A DNA stretch of 57,799 nt from Limnohabitans sp. 2KL-1 (lineage in GTDB: Bacteria; Pseudomonadota; Gammaproteobacteria; Burkholderiales; Burkholderiaceae_C). Under the pieces are notes generated by a model that ran no database searches, had not been told where the DNA came from, and worked only from the letters and a program-made list of their open reading frames with translations. Below, piece after piece: positions 44,785-55,093 of this stretch. Position numbers and translations under genes: made by a program. Positions within the stretch are counted from its first letter, which is position 1; the number at the start of each line of letters is the position of its first letter. The stretch is taken from contig NZ_NESL01000014.1 in the NCBI RefSeq assembly GCF_003063435.1, forward strand, positions 1-57,799. The letters run 5' to 3'.

Positions 44785-47700
44785 ATGAATGCACCCACCA
44801 CGCTCCAACTTTTGATGCAAGCCGACGCCGATGCGCCGCGCCTGCGCGAGATTCCTTACAACTACACCAGTTTTTCAGATCGCGAAATTGTGGTTCGATT
44901 GCTGGGCGAGTCGGCCTGGGATCTGCTGAACCAGTTGCGCGATGAGCGCCGTACAGGCCGGTCGGCCCGCATGTTGTACGAGGTGCTGGGTGACATTTGG
45001 GTCGTTGAGCGCAATCCTTATTTGCAAGACGATCTGCTGGACAATCCTGACCGTCGCAAACTGCTGGTTGAGGCTTTGCACCATCGCCTGGGTGAGGTTC
45101 AAAAGCGGCGTACACCGAGTTTGGATGCGGTTCGTGATGCGCTGGTGGGCCAGCTGCTGGCGCTGGCCACCCAGGCTGTCACGCAATTCAGTGAACGATT
45201 CACCCGCATGGCCAAGCTGCGCGCGCAGACACAAAAGACCTTGGGGCGCCTGACGGCCAAAGACAACATCAAGTTCGACGGCCTTTCGCGTGTGAGCCAC
45301 GTGACCGACGCGACCGACTGGCGCGTGGAATACCCCTTTGTGGTGCTGACGCCTGACTCTGAGGTCGAAATGGCCGGGTTGGTTAAAGGCTGTATCGATC
45401 TGGGCCTGACCATCGTGCCTCGGGGCGGCGGCACGGGCTACACGGGCGGCGCGATCCCGCTGACCTGGAAGAGCGCGGTCATGAACACCGAAAAGCTCGA
45501 AGCCATGACCGAAGTCGAGATGGTCGACCTGCCGGGTATCGCCCACAAGATTCCGACCATTTACACCGAAGCCGGTGTGGTGACCCAGCGCGTGGCCGAT
45601 GCGGCCGAGCGCGGCGGTTTTGTGTTTGCGGTGGACCCGACCTCGGCTGAAGCCAGCTGCATTGGCGGCAACATCGCAGTGAACGCCGGTGGCAAGAAGG
45701 CCGTTTTGTGGGGCACGGCACTGGACAACTTGGCCAGCTGGCGCATGGTCACGCCCGACGCCGAATGGCTGGATGTGGTCCGCATGGACCACAACATGGG
45801 CAAGATCCACGATGCCGAAGTCGCCACGTTTGAGCTGCGCTATTTCAAGGCCGACGGCAAAACCCCGATCCGCACCGAAACCCTGGTGATTCCGGGCAAA
45901 ACCTTCCGCAAGGAAGGTCTGGGCAAGGACGTGACCGACAAGTTCCTTTCGGGCCTGCCCGGCGTGCAAAAAGAAGGCTGCGACGGTTTGATCACCAGTG
46001 CCCGTTGGGTGTTGCACCGCATGCCCACACACACCCGCACGGTCTGCATGGAGTTCTTTGGTCACGCCCGTGATGCGGTGCCCAGCATTGTCGAGATCAA
46101 GGATTTCATGTTTGCCGAGCAAAAGCGCACCGGCACTGTGATGGCGGGCCTGGAGCACCTGGATGACCGCTACCTGCGGGCGGTGGGTTATTCCACCAAG
46201 AGCAAGCGCGGCGGTTTCCCCAAGATGGTGTTGCTCAGTGACATCGCCGGTGACAACGCCGACGACGTGGCCAAGGCGGCTTCCGAGATCGTGCGCATCG
46301 CCAACTCGCGCAGCGGCGAAGGCTTCATTGCCATCAGCCCCGAAGCACGCAAGAAGTTCTGGCTCGACCGCAAGAAGACGGCGGCCATCTCGCGCCACAC
46401 CAACGCCTTCAAGGTCAACGAAGACGTGGTGATTCCGCTGCCGCGCATGGCCGAATACACCGACGGCATCGAGCGCATCAACATCGAGCTGAGCCTGCGC
46501 AACAAGCTGCATTTTTGCCGCGAGCTGGAAGCTTTCTTGGAGCGGGGCAATCTGCCGCTGGGCAAGCAAGACGACGCCAACGAGATTGCTTCGGCCGAAC
46601 TGCTCGAAGACCGCGTGGCGCAAGCCTTGGCGGTGGTGCGCGAGGTGCAGGCGCAATGGCAAGGCTGGTTGACCGATGTCGATGCCTTGTTCCCCCAGCT
46701 GCAAGAGCACAGCCTGCGCGCCAGCTGGAAGACGCAAATTCGCCCGGCTTTCCAGAACATCTTCTCCGGCTCGGCCTTTTTGCCGATCCTTCTGGAAGTC
46801 AACGCTATTCACCAGCGTGTGCTCAAGGGCCGCGTATGGGTGGCGCTGCACATGCATGCCGGTGACGGCAATGTGCACACCAACATCCCCGTCAACTCCG
46901 ACAACTACGAGATGCTGCAAACCGCCCACGAAGCGGTGGCCCGCATCATGGTGTTGGCCCGCAGCCTGGACGGCGTGATCTCGGGCGAACACGGCATTGG
47001 CATCACCAAGCTGGAGTTTTTGACCGACGACGAGCTGGCCAACTTCACCGCCTACAAGGCCAAGGTGGACCCGCAAGGGCGTTTCAACAAAGGCAAGCTG
47101 CTGCGCGGCGCGGCCTTGACCGGGCTGGGCGACGATGTGCACGCGGCCGACCTGACCCACGCCTACACCCCCAGCTTTGGCCTGATGGGCCACGAGTCGC
47201 TGATCATGCAGCAGTCCGACATTGGCGAGATTGCCGCCAGCGTGAAAGACTGCCTGCGCTGCGGCAAGTGCAAGCCGGTGTGCGCCACCCACGTGCCACG
47301 TGCCAATTTGCTCTACAGCCCGCGCAACAAGATCTTGGCTACTTCTTTGCTGGTGGAGGCTTTCCTGTACGAAGAGCAGACCCGCCGAGGCATCTCGATC
47401 AAACACTGGCAAGAATTTGAAGACGTCGCGGACCATTGCACCGTCTGCCACAAGTGCTTGTCACCTTGCCCGGTCAACATCGACTTTGGCGATGTGTCGA
47501 TGAACATGCGCAACCTGTTGCGCAAGATGGGCCAAAAGAGTTTCCGGCCGGGCAATGCCGCAGCCATGTTCATGCTCAACGCCACCAACCCCGAAACCAT
47601 CAAGCTGGCTCGTATGGCCATGGTGGGTGTTGGCATGAAGGCGCAGCGTTTTGTGGCGGGTTTGCTCAAGGGTGTGGCCCGCAAACAAACCAGCGCACCG

Positions 47701-48663
47701 CCTGCATCGGTGGGCACCGCACCCATCAAAGAGCAGGTGATCCACTTCATCAACAAGAAGATGCCGGGCAACCTGCCCAAGAAAACAGCGCGTGCCCTGC
47801 TGGATATCGAAGACAACGACTACGTGCCGATCATCCGCAACCCGAAGGCCACCACTTCTGAATCAGAAGCGGTGTTTTACTTCCCGGGCTGCGGCTCCGA
47901 GCGCTTGTTCAGCCAAGTGGGCCTGGCTACGCAGGCCATGCTCTGGCATGTGGGTGTGCAGACCGTGTTGCCGCCGGGCTACCTGTGCTGCGGCTACCCG
48001 CAAAAAGGTTCGGGTCAGTTCGACAAGGCCGAGAAGATCATCACCGACAACCGTGTGCTGTTCCACCGCGTGGCCAACACGCTCAACTACCTCGACATCA
48101 AAACCGTGGTGGTCAGCTGCGGCACCTGCTATGACCAGTTGCAGGGTTACGAGTTCGACAAGATCTTCCCCGGCTGCCGCATCATCGATATCCACGAGTT
48201 TTTGCTGGAAAAAGGCATGAAGCTCGATGCGGGGGGGGCTTATCTCTACCACGACCCATGCCACAGCCCGATGAAGCTGCAAGACCCGATGAAGACGGTC
48301 AAAGGCTTGCTGGGTGACCAGGTGCTCAAGTCTGACCGCTGCTGCGGCGAGTCGGGCACGTTGGGCGTCACGCGTCCTGACATTGCGACCCAGGTCCGTT
48401 TCCGCAAGGAAGAAGAACTGCTCAAGGGCGAGGCCGCTTTGCGTGCCAGCGGGGCCCTGGCCCCGCAAGCCAACGTCAAGATTTTGACCAGTTGCCCCAG
48501 CTGCCTGCAAGGCTTGTCGCGCTATGGCGATGACATGAAAAACGGCCTGCTCGAAGCCGATTACATCGTGATCGAAATGGCCAAGCACATTCTGGGCGAG
48601 AACTGGATGCCCGAATACGTCAGCGCAGCGAACGCCGGTGGCATTGAACGTGTTCTGGTTTAA
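44785..48663 (+). CDS. DUF3683 FAD-binding/4Fe-4S dehydrogenase (D-lactate/glycolate oxidase-like fusion)
   Basis: A single 1292-residue protein joining what are separate subunits in glycolate oxidase. Order: an N-terminal DUF3683 domain (about 1-180); the FAD-binding PCMH domain ([36 protein letters not shown], about 190-220); the FAD-oxidase C-terminal domain ending near [17 protein letters not shown] (about 730-748); two 4Fe-4S motifs, [11 protein letters not shown] (about 823) and [12 protein letters not shown] (about 885); and two CCG domains ([11 protein letters not shown] near 1068, CCGESGTLG near 1186). Probably oxidises a 2-hydroxyacid and passes electrons to quinone; the substrate is not readable. 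An in-frame codon 19 residues upstream is a poorer start. Confidence 0.88.
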   Translation: MNAPTTLQLLMQADADAPRLREIPYNYTSFSDREIVVRLLGESAWDLLNQLRDERRTGRSARMLYEVLGDIWVVERNPYLQDDLLDNPDRRKLLVEALHHRLGEVQKRRTPSLDAVRDALVGQLLALATQAVTQFSERFTRMAKLRAQTQKTLGRLTAKDNIKFDGLSRVSHVTDATDWRVEYPFVVLTPDSEVEMAGLVKGCIDLGLTIVPRGGGTGYTGGAIPLTWKSAVMNTEKLEAMTEVEMVDLPGIAHKIPTIYTEAGVVTQRVADAAERGGFVFAVDPTSAEASCIGGNIAVNAGGKKAVLWGTALDNLASWRMVTPDAEWLDVVRMDHNMGKIHDAEVATFELRYFKADGKTPIRTETLVIPGKTFRKEGLGKDVTDKFLSGLPGVQKEGCDGLITSARWVLHRMPTHTRTVCMEFFGHARDAVPSIVEIKDFMFAEQKRTGTVMAGLEHLDDRYLRAVGYSTKSKRGGFPKMVLLSDIAGDNADDVAKAASEIVRIANSRSGEGFIAISPEARKKFWLDRKKTAAISRHTNAFKVNEDVVIPLPRMAEYTDGIERINIELSLRNKLHFCRELEAFLERGNLPLGKQDDANEIASAELLEDRVAQALAVVREVQAQWQGWLTDVDALFPQLQEHSLRASWKTQIRPAFQNIFSGSAFLPILLEVNAIHQRVLKGRVWVALHMHAGDGNVHTNIPVNSDNYEMLQTAHEAVARIMVLARSLDGVISGEHGIGITKLEFLTDDELANFTAYKAKVDPQGRFNKGKLLRGAALTGLGDDVHAADLTHAYTPSFGLMGHESLIMQQSDIGEIAASVKDCLRCGKCKPVCATHVPRANLLYSPRNKILATSLLVEAFLYEEQTRRGISIKHWQEFEDVADHCTVCHKCLSPCPVNIDFGDVSMNMRNLLRKMGQKSFRPGNAAAMFMLNATNPETIKLARMAMVGVGMKAQRFVAGLLKGVARKQTSAPPASVGTAPIKEQVIHFINKKMPGNLPKKTARALLDIEDNDYVPIIRNPKATTSESEAVFYFPGCGSERLFSQVGLATQAMLWHVGVQTVLPPGYLCCGYPQKGSGQFDKAEKIITDNRVLFHRVANTLNYLDIKTVVVSCGTCYDQLQGYEFDKIFPGCRIIDIHEFLLEKGMKLDAGGAYLYHDPCHSPMKLQDPMKTVKGLLGDQVLKSDRCCGESGTLGVTRPDIATQVRFRKEEELLKGEAALRASGALAPQANVKILTSCPSCLQGLSRYGDDMKNGLLEADYIVIEMAKHILGENWMPEYVSAANAGGIERVLV

Positions 48664-48692
48664 CCCTTCAACGCACACCCTGAAAGCAAAAT

Positions 48693-49109
48693 ATGGCCGG
48701 ATTGAAAAAAGACATGCCCACGCCCGAGTCGCTGACCGTGCATGGCCAGACCAAGGTGCTGGAAATCGGCTTTTCTGACGGGGCGCAGTTCCGTATCCCC
48801 TTTGAGCTGATGCGCGTGTATTCGCCATCGGCCGAGGTGCAGGGCCATGGCCCGGGCCAGGAAGTGCTGCAAACGGGCAAGCGCAACGTGACGATTGCCG
48901 AGATCGAACCGGTGGGCAACTACGCCGTCAAGCCCACGTTTTCAGACGGCCATGAGTCGGGCTTGTTTACCTGGGAGTACCTGTACTTTTTGGGCGACCA
49001 GCAAGACGCTTTGTGGAAACAGTACGAAGACCGCCTGCAAGCCGCAGGCATGAGCCGCGATGCCCCCATGCCTGAAAAAGCAGGCAGCAGCTGCGGTCAC
49101 AACCACTGA
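48693..49109 (+). CDS. DUF971 domain protein
   Basis: 138 residues. The DUF971 core is LTVHGQTKVLEIGFSDGAQFRIPFELMRVYSPSAEVQGHG (about 14-53), and the fold continues through VTIAEIEPVGNYAVKPTFSDGHESGLFTWEYLYFLG (about 66-101). The domain also forms the N-terminus of gamma-butyrobetaine hydroxylase. The free-standing bacterial form has been linked to iron-sulfur or ubiquinone metabolism only by context. A CGHNH tail could bind metal. It lies between the FAD/Fe-S dehydrogenase and ubiE, consistent with that context. Confidence 0.85.
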   Translation: MAGLKKDMPTPESLTVHGQTKVLEIGFSDGAQFRIPFELMRVYSPSAEVQGHGPGQEVLQTGKRNVTIAEIEPVGNYAVKPTFSDGHESGLFTWEYLYFLGDQQDALWKQYEDRLQAAGMSRDAPMPEKAGSSCGHNH

Positions 49110-49113
49110 GGTT

Positions 49114-49187
49114 GTAGGTCGGTGGCTTCAGCCCCGACACCATTTGCAGGGTCCACGACCATTGTCGGAGCTGAAGCTCCGACCTAC
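49114..49187. repeat. REP doublet (REPIN) upstream of ubiE
   Basis: Left element: GTAG (49114-49117) then a stem GTCGG-T-GGC/GCC-C-CGAC-type hairpin with a TTCA loop (49118-49138). Right element, inverted: perfect 8-bp stem GTCGGAGC/GCTCCGAC with a TGAA loop (49164-49183) closed by CTAC (49184-49187). The two are separated by about 25 nt. Same family as the element at 36548-36646. It sits 32 nt before ubiE and starts 4 nt after the DUF971 stop. Confidence 0.8.
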
Positions 49188-49219
49188 CCGGCCAAGGTCG
49201 GCCTTCTACAATATCCGCC

Positions 49220-49951
49220 ATGAGCACCACGCATTTCGGTTTCAAGACCGTCGACGAAAAAGAAAAAGCCAAACACGTCCGCGGCGTGTTCGACTCGGTC
49301 GCGTCCAAATACGACGTGATGAACGACCTGATGTCCATGGGCCTGCACCGCGTGTGGAAAGCCTACACCGTGCAGGTGGCCAATCTCAAAGAGGGCGATC
49401 AGGTGCTGGACATCGCAGGCGGCACAGGCGACTTGTCGGTGGCCTTTGCCAAAAAAGTGGGCGCTACCGGTCGTGTGGTCCACACCGACATCAACGAAGC
49501 CATGCTCTCCACAGGCCGTGACCGTTTGCTGGACCACGGCTTGGCACTGCCCACCTTGGTGTGCGATGCCGAAAAGCTGCCGTTTCCCGACAACCACTTC
49601 AACGTGGTCAGCGTGGCTTTTGGTCTGCGCAACATGACCCACAAGGATGTGGCCCTGAAAGAGATGTGCCGGGTACTCAAGCCGGGCGGCAAATTGCTGG
49701 TGCTGGAGTTTTCCAAGGTGGCCAAGCCGCTGGAAAAAGTCTACGACTGGTACAGCTTCAACATCCTGCCGCACATGGGCAAGCTGGTGGCAGGTGATGC
49801 TGACAGCTACCGCTATTTGGCCGAATCCATCCGCATGCACCCCAGCCAGGAGGACTTGAAAACCCTTATGAAAAATAGCGGATTTGGCCATGTGGATTTT
49901 CACAACTTGTCGGCCGGGGTGGTAGCCTTGCACATGGGCATCAAGTGCTGA
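49220..49951 (+). CDS. ubiE: ubiquinone/menaquinone C-methyltransferase UbiE
   Basis: UbiE adds the C2 methyl group in ubiquinone synthesis using SAM. 243 residues: [42 protein letters not shown] at the start, SAM site [12 protein letters not shown] (about 57-68), [28 protein letters not shown], and the family end [17 protein letters not shown]. First of the ubi genes here, followed by the Tim44-like gene, ubiJ and ubiB. Confidence 0.97.
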   Translation: MSTTHFGFKTVDEKEKAKHVRGVFDSVASKYDVMNDLMSMGLHRVWKAYTVQVANLKEGDQVLDIAGGTGDLSVAFAKKVGATGRVVHTDINEAMLSTGRDRLLDHGLALPTLVCDAEKLPFPDNHFNVVSVAFGLRNMTHKDVALKEMCRVLKPGGKLLVLEFSKVAKPLEKVYDWYSFNILPHMGKLVAGDADSYRYLAESIRMHPSQEDLKTLMKNSGFGHVDFHNLSAGVVALHMGIKC

Positions 49952-49989
49952 TGCCTACAAACCGTAATTTGATTTGAGTTGGAGACACC

Positions 49990-50982
49990 ATGAACAAGTT
50001 GATGACACTGATGCTCGCGGGCGTGTTGGCCCTGGGCAGCTTGAACGCCGAGGCTGCTCGCCGCATGGGCGGTGGCAAGTCCATCGGCCAGCAATCGAAT
50101 CAGGTCACCAAGCGCGATGCCGCGCCTCAAACACCGGCTGCTCCTGCTCAAAACGCCGCACCTGCCAATGCCGCCAAACCTGCTGCTGCGCCTGCAGCGG
50201 CTGCGCCCAAGAAGCCTTGGGGTGCCATGTTGGGCGGCTTGGCTGCCGGTCTGGGTCTGGCCTGGCTGGCCAGCTCGCTGGGCATGGGTGAAGCCTTCGG
50301 CAACATCCTGATGGCCTTGCTCATCGGTGTGGCCGTGATGGCCGTCATCGGCATGATCATGCGGGCCCGGCGTGGGGGTGCTGCTCAGATGGGCGGCAAC
50401 AGCGGATTGGCTTATCAAGGTGCTGGTGCATCGGCCGAAAACCCAGCCACATTCAAACAATACAGCCCGCAAAATGTCGGCAACGACGCCTCGGCCCGCC
50501 CCTGGGAAGGTCAAAACACCCGCTTCGACAGCTCGGCTGCGGCGCAAACCAGTGGCTCCATGATCGGTGCTGCATTGGGTGGCACTCAAAGCTGGGGCAT
50601 CCCTGCTGGTTTTGATGTGGACGGTTTTGTGACCGCTGCCAAGCGCAACTTTGTGACCCTGCAAGACGCCTGGGACCGCTCGGACATCACCGCCTTGCGC
50701 TCGATGATGACCGACGCCATGGTGGTGGAAATCCGCAACCAGCTGTCCGAGCGTGAAGCGCAGTTCCCCGGTCAGCCCAACAAGACCGAAGTGGTCATGC
50801 TCGACGCCCAGCTGTTGGGCATTGAAGAGCAGGCCGATGCCTACCTGGCCAGCGTCGAGTTCAACGGCATGATCCGCGAAGACGCATCTTCCGGCCCCAG
50901 CCCTTTCCGCGAAGTCTGGAACATGACCAAATCCAAGCAAGGCGGCGGTTGGTTGGTCGCTGGCGTGCAAGCGCTGCAATAA
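49990..50982 (+). CDS. Tim44-like domain membrane protein
   Basis: 330 residues. Signal-like N-terminus (NKLMTLMLAGVLALGSLNAEAARRMGGGKS), an Ala/Pro-rich linker, two membrane segments (GAMLGGLAAGLGLAWLASSLG and FGNILMALLIGVAVMAVIGMIM, about 78-120), then a Tim44-like domain at the end (FDVDGFVTAAKRNFVTLQDAWDRSDITALRSMMTDAMVVEIRNQL). In mitochondria this domain binds membrane in the import motor; the bacterial role is unknown. Good TTGGAGA before the ATG. It is conserved between ubiE and ubiJ in related bacteria as far as I recall, hinting at a link to quinone synthesis or to the membrane. Confidence 0.88.
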   Translation: MNKLMTLMLAGVLALGSLNAEAARRMGGGKSIGQQSNQVTKRDAAPQTPAAPAQNAAPANAAKPAAAPAAAAPKKPWGAMLGGLAAGLGLAWLASSLGMGEAFGNILMALLIGVAVMAVIGMIMRARRGGAAQMGGNSGLAYQGAGASAENPATFKQYSPQNVGNDASARPWEGQNTRFDSSAAAQTSGSMIGAALGGTQSWGIPAGFDVDGFVTAAKRNFVTLQDAWDRSDITALRSMMTDAMVVEIRNQLSEREAQFPGQPNKTEVVMLDAQLLGIEEQADAYLASVEFNGMIREDASSGPSPFREVWNMTKSKQGGGWLVAGVQALQ

Positions 50983-50986
50983 AGCC

Positions 50987-51006
50987 CAGGTCCCTCGGGG
51001 GACCTG
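50987..51006 (+). terminator. GC-rich hairpin after the Tim44-like gene
   Basis: CAGGTCCC-TCGG-GGGACCTG, an 8-bp stem 5 nt past the stop. No U tract follows, so it is more likely an mRNA-stabilising or processing structure than a terminator. Confidence 0.4.
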
Positions 51007-51030
51007 CACTTTCGGGAATAATCGGGGACT

Positions 51031-51591
51031 ATGGCAACACAGTCCCCTTTTTCATGGGCCGCTCAGGCGCTTCCCGACATGGTCAACCAACTCGCGGCCA
51101 ACTTCCAGCCCCCGGCTTGGGTGGTGGACGAGAGCGTCAACCGCCTGGTCCTTTTCCTTAACCATGTGCTGATGAGCGAACCCGAGGCCATGGCCCGCCT
51201 CGCCCGTCAAAAAGGCCAGCGCATCGAGCTGGTCTGGGACCGCATGCAACTGCAACTGAGCCCCACCCCCGCTGGCTTGTTGGAGCGTGGCCGTTTTGAG
51301 GGTTTTGACCTGCGTTTGACGGTGACCGAAGAATCACCGGTTTCGCTCGCTTCGGCTTTGGCCCGGGGCGACAAACCCAAGGTGCGCATCGAAGGCGATG
51401 TGCAGTTGGCAGCCGAAGTCAACTGGCTGATTGATCATGTGCGCTGGGATGCTGAAGAGGACCTGGCCCGCTTGATCGGGGATGCCCCCGCGCACACCTT
51501 GGCACAAGCTGCCCGTCAGGCCATGACGGCCTTGCGCAGTTTTGTCGCCCAGCGCCCAGGCACCGGGCTGCGCACCGGCAGCGCAGCATGA
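51031..51591 (+). CDS. ubiJ: ubiquinone biosynthesis accessory factor UbiJ (SCP2 domain)
   Basis: UbiJ carries lipid intermediates for the Ubi complex through its SCP2 domain. 186 residues; [43 protein letters not shown] and [62 protein letters not shown] follow the family pattern. It overlaps ubiB by 4 nt (ATGA), which supports the assignment. Confidence 0.9.
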   Translation: MATQSPFSWAAQALPDMVNQLAANFQPPAWVVDESVNRLVLFLNHVLMSEPEAMARLARQKGQRIELVWDRMQLQLSPTPAGLLERGRFEGFDLRLTVTEESPVSLASALARGDKPKVRIEGDVQLAAEVNWLIDHVRWDAEEDLARLIGDAPAHTLAQAARQAMTALRSFVAQRPGTGLRTGSAA

Positions 51592-53162
51592 TGTGCTGGG
51601 GCCGTTTCGGGCGCGGTGCCTTCATCGTCTTCATCGTCCTGCGCTACGGCCTGGACGAGTTGGTGCTGTCGAGCTTTCAGAAACCCTGGATTCGCCTCTT
51701 GGCTCGCGTGTTGTCGGTCGGGCGTGACTTGCGTTCGCCCCGGGCGGTGCGCCTGCGCGAGGCGCTCGAGCGATTGGGTCCGATTTTTGTGAAGTTTGGT
51801 CAGGTGCTGTCCACCCGGCGTGACCTGCTGGCCCCGGACATCGCCGAAGAACTGGCCAAGCTGCAAGATCGCGTGCCGCCTTTCAGTTCGGCCATTGCAG
51901 TCGCCTCGATCGAGCGGGCCTTCAACCGCTCGGTGGACGACATTTTTGAAACCTTTGAGCGCGAACCCGTGGCCAGCGCCTCCATTGCGCAAGTGCACTT
52001 TGCCACCTTGCGCAGCAAAACAGGTGAGCTGCGCGAAGTGGCCGTGAAGGTCTTGCGCCCGGGCATGTTGCCCGTCATCGACAAAGACCTGAGCCTGATG
52101 CGCATGATGGCCGGCTGGGTGGAGAACCTGAGTGCCGACGGCAAACGACTCAAGCCCCGCGAGGTGGTGGCCGAGTTCGACAAATACCTGCACGACGAGC
52201 TGGACCTGGTGCGCGAGGCGGCCAACGCTGCGCAGCTGCGCCGCAACATGCAGGGCCTCGATCTGGTGCTGATCCCCGAGATGATCTGGGACTTTTGCCA
52301 TCCCGAGGTTATCGTCATGGAGCGCATGCACGGTGTGCCCATCAGCCAAGTTGACCGTTTGCGCGAAGCGGGTGTGGACATCCCCAAGCTGGCCCGCGAT
52401 GGCGTGACGCTGTTTTTCACGCAGGTGTTCCGCGACGGCTTTTTCCATGCCGACATGCACCCGGGCAACATCCAGGTGAGTCTCGCCCCAGAGACCTTTG
52501 GCCGCTACATCTCGCTGGACTTCGGCATCGTGGGCACGCTCACCGAGTACGACAAAGAGTACTTGGCGCAAAACTTCACGGCGTTCTTTCGTCGCGACTA
52601 CAAGCGCGTCGCCGAACTGCACATCGAGTCCGGTTGGGTGCCGCCCGAGACACGGGTGGACGAACTGGAGTCGGCCATCCGCGCCGTGTGCGAGCCTTAC
52701 TTTGACCGCCCGCTCAAGGAAATTTCACTCGGCATGGTGTTGATGCGTTTGTTCCAGACCTCGCGACGTTTTCAGGTCGAGATCCAGCCGCAACTGGTGC
52801 TCTTGCAAAAAACCTTGCTCAACATCGAAGGTCTGGGCCGCGACCTGGACCCCGAACTGGACCTGTGGAGCACGGCCAAGCCCTTCCTCGAAAAGTGGAT
52901 GCTGGAACAAATCGGCCCTAAAAAGCTGTGGGAAGAGCTCAAGGGGCAGGCCCCGCATTACGCCAAACTGCTGCCACAGTTGCCGCGCCTGTTGCATGAG
53001 TACCTGAAACAAACACATCCAAACGACAACCGCCAGATGGCGCAATTGCTGGCCGAGCAGCGCCGCACCAACAGCCTGCTGCAAATCTTGCTTTACCTGG
53101 GCATCGGCTTCATCTTGAGTTTGCTGGCCTTGCAGGTCTGGTCGCACATGCAGTTGTATTGA
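51588..53162 (+). CDS. ubiB: ubiquinone biosynthesis protein kinase-like ATPase UbiB
   Basis: UbiB is an atypical kinase-fold ATPase needed for the hydroxylation steps of ubiquinone synthesis. 524 residues. The KxGQ motif is [15 protein letters not shown], and the Ala-rich nucleotide loop is [12 protein letters not shown] (replacing the Gly loop). The catalytic DMHPGNIQV and the metal-binding DFGIVGTL are present. The C-terminus holds a membrane anchor ([22 protein letters not shown]). Translationally coupled to ubiJ. Confidence 0.96.
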   Translation: MMCWGRFGRGAFIVFIVLRYGLDELVLSSFQKPWIRLLARVLSVGRDLRSPRAVRLREALERLGPIFVKFGQVLSTRRDLLAPDIAEELAKLQDRVPPFSSAIAVASIERAFNRSVDDIFETFEREPVASASIAQVHFATLRSKTGELREVAVKVLRPGMLPVIDKDLSLMRMMAGWVENLSADGKRLKPREVVAEFDKYLHDELDLVREAANAAQLRRNMQGLDLVLIPEMIWDFCHPEVIVMERMHGVPISQVDRLREAGVDIPKLARDGVTLFFTQVFRDGFFHADMHPGNIQVSLAPETFGRYISLDFGIVGTLTEYDKEYLAQNFTAFFRRDYKRVAELHIESGWVPPETRVDELESAIRAVCEPYFDRPLKEISLGMVLMRLFQTSRRFQVEIQPQLVLLQKTLLNIEGLGRDLDPELDLWSTAKPFLEKWMLEQIGPKKLWEELKGQAPHYAKLLPQLPRLLHEYLKQTHPNDNRQMAQLLAEQRRTNSLLQILLYLGIGFILSLLALQVWSHMQLY

Positions 53163-53200
53163 TCGTCCGCTTTTTCCAAAAATAAACAGGAGACATTGCC

Positions 53201-54646
53201 GTGTTGCTGACCCTCGTGATCGCCTACCTGCTCGTGACCATTGCGATTGGCCTGGTGGCTGCCAAGCGCGTTAAAAACACCGCCGACTACGCCATTGCCG
53301 GCAGGCATTTGCCTTTGGTGATGATCGTGACCACCACTTTCGCCACTTGGTTTGGTTCCGAAACCGTGCTCGGCATCCCGGCCAAGTTCGTCAACAGTGG
53401 CCTGAACGGCGTGGTCGAAGACCCCTTTGGTGCAGGCAGTTGCCTGATTCTGGTGGGGCTGTTCTTTGCGGCAAGGCTTTACCGCATGACCTTGTTGACC
53501 ATCAGCGACTACTTCCGCGAGCGCTATGGCCGCAGCGTCGAGGTGATCTGCTCCATCATCATCATGGTCAGCTATTTGGGTTGGGTGTCGGCGCAGGTCA
53601 CGGCTTTGGGCTTGGTGTTCAACGTTTTGTCTGACGGTGTGGTGAGTCTGCCCGTGGGCATGGTGATTGGCGTGGTCTCCATCTTGGCTTACACCTTGTT
53701 TGGCGGCATGTGGTCCGTGGCCATCACCGACTTTATTCAGATGATCATCTTGGTGGTGGGGTTGGCTGTGTTGGCGGTGTTTGCTGGCAACCAGGCGGGC
53801 GGGGCAGACAAGGTGCTGGCGCTGGCCGTGAGCCAAGACATGTTCAAGTTCTGGCCCGAGCCGAACTTCAAGGACATCATTTTCTTTTTTGCTTCGGCCA
53901 TCACCATCATGCTGGGCTCCATCCCCCAGCAAGACGTGTTCCAGCGTGTCATGTCTGCCAACAGCGAATACGCTGCCACCCGCGGCCCGGTGATCGGCGG
54001 CATTTTCTACATCCTGTTTGCCTTTGTGCCCATGTTCCTGGTGGTCAGCGCCTTGATCATCATGCCCGAGCAGGCGGCGAAATTGATTGAGGAAGACCCG
54101 CAAAAAGTGTTGCCCACGCTGGTCATGACCCAGATGCCTTTCATCATGCAGGTGCTGTTCTTCGGTGCTTTGCTCTCGGCCATCAAGTCCTGCGCGTCGG
54201 CCACTTTGCTGGCCCCCAGCGTCACTTTCACCGAGAACATCTGGCGGCAGTTTTTCCCGCACCAAAGCGACCGACAGGAACTCAAGGCCATGCGTGTCAC
54301 CGTTTTGGTGTTCAGTGCTTTGGTGCTGATTTATGCCATCGCGATGCAGGGCACGTCCATTTACGAAATGGTTTCCGGTGCCTACCAGGTCACCTTGGTG
54401 GGGGCCTTTGTCCCCCTGGCGTTTGGGCTGTACTGGAAAAAAGCCACCACCCAAGGGGCTTTGTTTGCCATCGTTTTGGGCTTGGTGACTTGGCTGCTGT
54501 TCATGTTCACGCCCGCTGGCGAGGAATTTCCGGCTCAGCTGGCGGGGGTACTTGCCAGTTGGGCGGGCATGCTGATCGGCTCGCTGGGCCGTCAGGCCAT
54601 TCGCAATCAGCATGGCACTCACCACAGCTTGGCTGGTTTGTCCTGA
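53201..54646 (+). CDS. sodium:solute symporter family protein
   Basis: 481 residues, about 13 membrane helices, SSS-family pattern: NTADYAIAGRHLPLVMIVTTTFATWFGSETVLGIPAKFV at the start, FGGMWSVAITDFIQMIILVVGLAVL in the middle and IPQQDVFQRVMSANSEYAATRGPVIGG. It starts at GTG with an AGGAGA site 7 nt ahead. No sensor-kinase domain is fused. The substrate (amino acid, organic acid or other) cannot be told from sequence. It is 38 nt downstream of ubiB but functionally unrelated to it on the evidence seen. Confidence 0.9.
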   Translation: MLLTLVIAYLLVTIAIGLVAAKRVKNTADYAIAGRHLPLVMIVTTTFATWFGSETVLGIPAKFVNSGLNGVVEDPFGAGSCLILVGLFFAARLYRMTLLTISDYFRERYGRSVEVICSIIIMVSYLGWVSAQVTALGLVFNVLSDGVVSLPVGMVIGVVSILAYTLFGGMWSVAITDFIQMIILVVGLAVLAVFAGNQAGGADKVLALAVSQDMFKFWPEPNFKDIIFFFASAITIMLGSIPQQDVFQRVMSANSEYAATRGPVIGGIFYILFAFVPMFLVVSALIIMPEQAAKLIEEDPQKVLPTLVMTQMPFIMQVLFFGALLSAIKSCASATLLAPSVTFTENIWRQFFPHQSDRQELKAMRVTVLVFSALVLIYAIAMQGTSIYEMVSGAYQVTLVGAFVPLAFGLYWKKATTQGALFAIVLGLVTWLLFMFTPAGEEFPAQLAGVLASWAGMLIGSLGRQAIRNQHGTHHSLAGLS

Positions 54647-54734
54647 GCGTTGCTGGCGAACGGAGGGGCTTGAAGCAACGCCCCCCGCCTATAATTGAAA
54701 GTTTTGTGTTTCCAACCTGAAAAGAGCCCTCTTC

Positions 54735-55058
54735 ATGCCCATTTACGCCTACAAGTGCGACGCCTGCGGCCATGCTAAGGATGTGCTGCAAAAAATGTCC
54801 GATGCACCCCTGACAGAATGCCCAGCCTGCGGTGCCCCCAAATTCAGCAAACAGCTGACAGCCCCGGGTTTCCAGCTCAAAGGCACAGGCTGGTATGCCA
54901 CCGACTTCAAGGGCGGCGGTGCAGCCGCAGTCCCTGCGGCCACGGGCACAGCGGCAGATGCGGCCGCCACACCGGCCCCGGTATCCGGTGGCGATACGGC
55001 GGCACCTGCACCTGCGGCCAGCGCCGGGGCCTGTGCGGCTTCTTGCGCCTGCCATTGA
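54735..55058 (+). CDS. FmdB-type zinc ribbon protein
   Basis: 107 residues. The N-terminal zinc ribbon MPIYAYKCDACGHAKDVLQ ... LTECPACGAPKFSKQLTAPGFQLKGTGWYATDF (1-60) is the FmdB family signature. The tail is low-complexity Ala/Pro/Gly and ends with a Cys-rich ACAASCACH that could bind metal. Family members are thought to be regulators, and this is unproven. Upstream of the DUF502 gene and aspS, a common order in this group. Confidence 0.88.
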   Translation: MPIYAYKCDACGHAKDVLQKMSDAPLTECPACGAPKFSKQLTAPGFQLKGTGWYATDFKGGGAAAVPAATGTAADAAATPAPVSGGDTAAPAPAASAGACAASCACH

Positions 55059-55093
55059 TTTTTTGAGCCCAGACACCACCGATTGCCCATCCC

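Noticed and set aside
44875..47451. Minus-strand open frame of about 860 codons opposite the FAD/Fe-S dehydrogenase
   Set aside because: The plus strand has a complete multi-domain protein with all cofactor motifs; the opposite frame has none.
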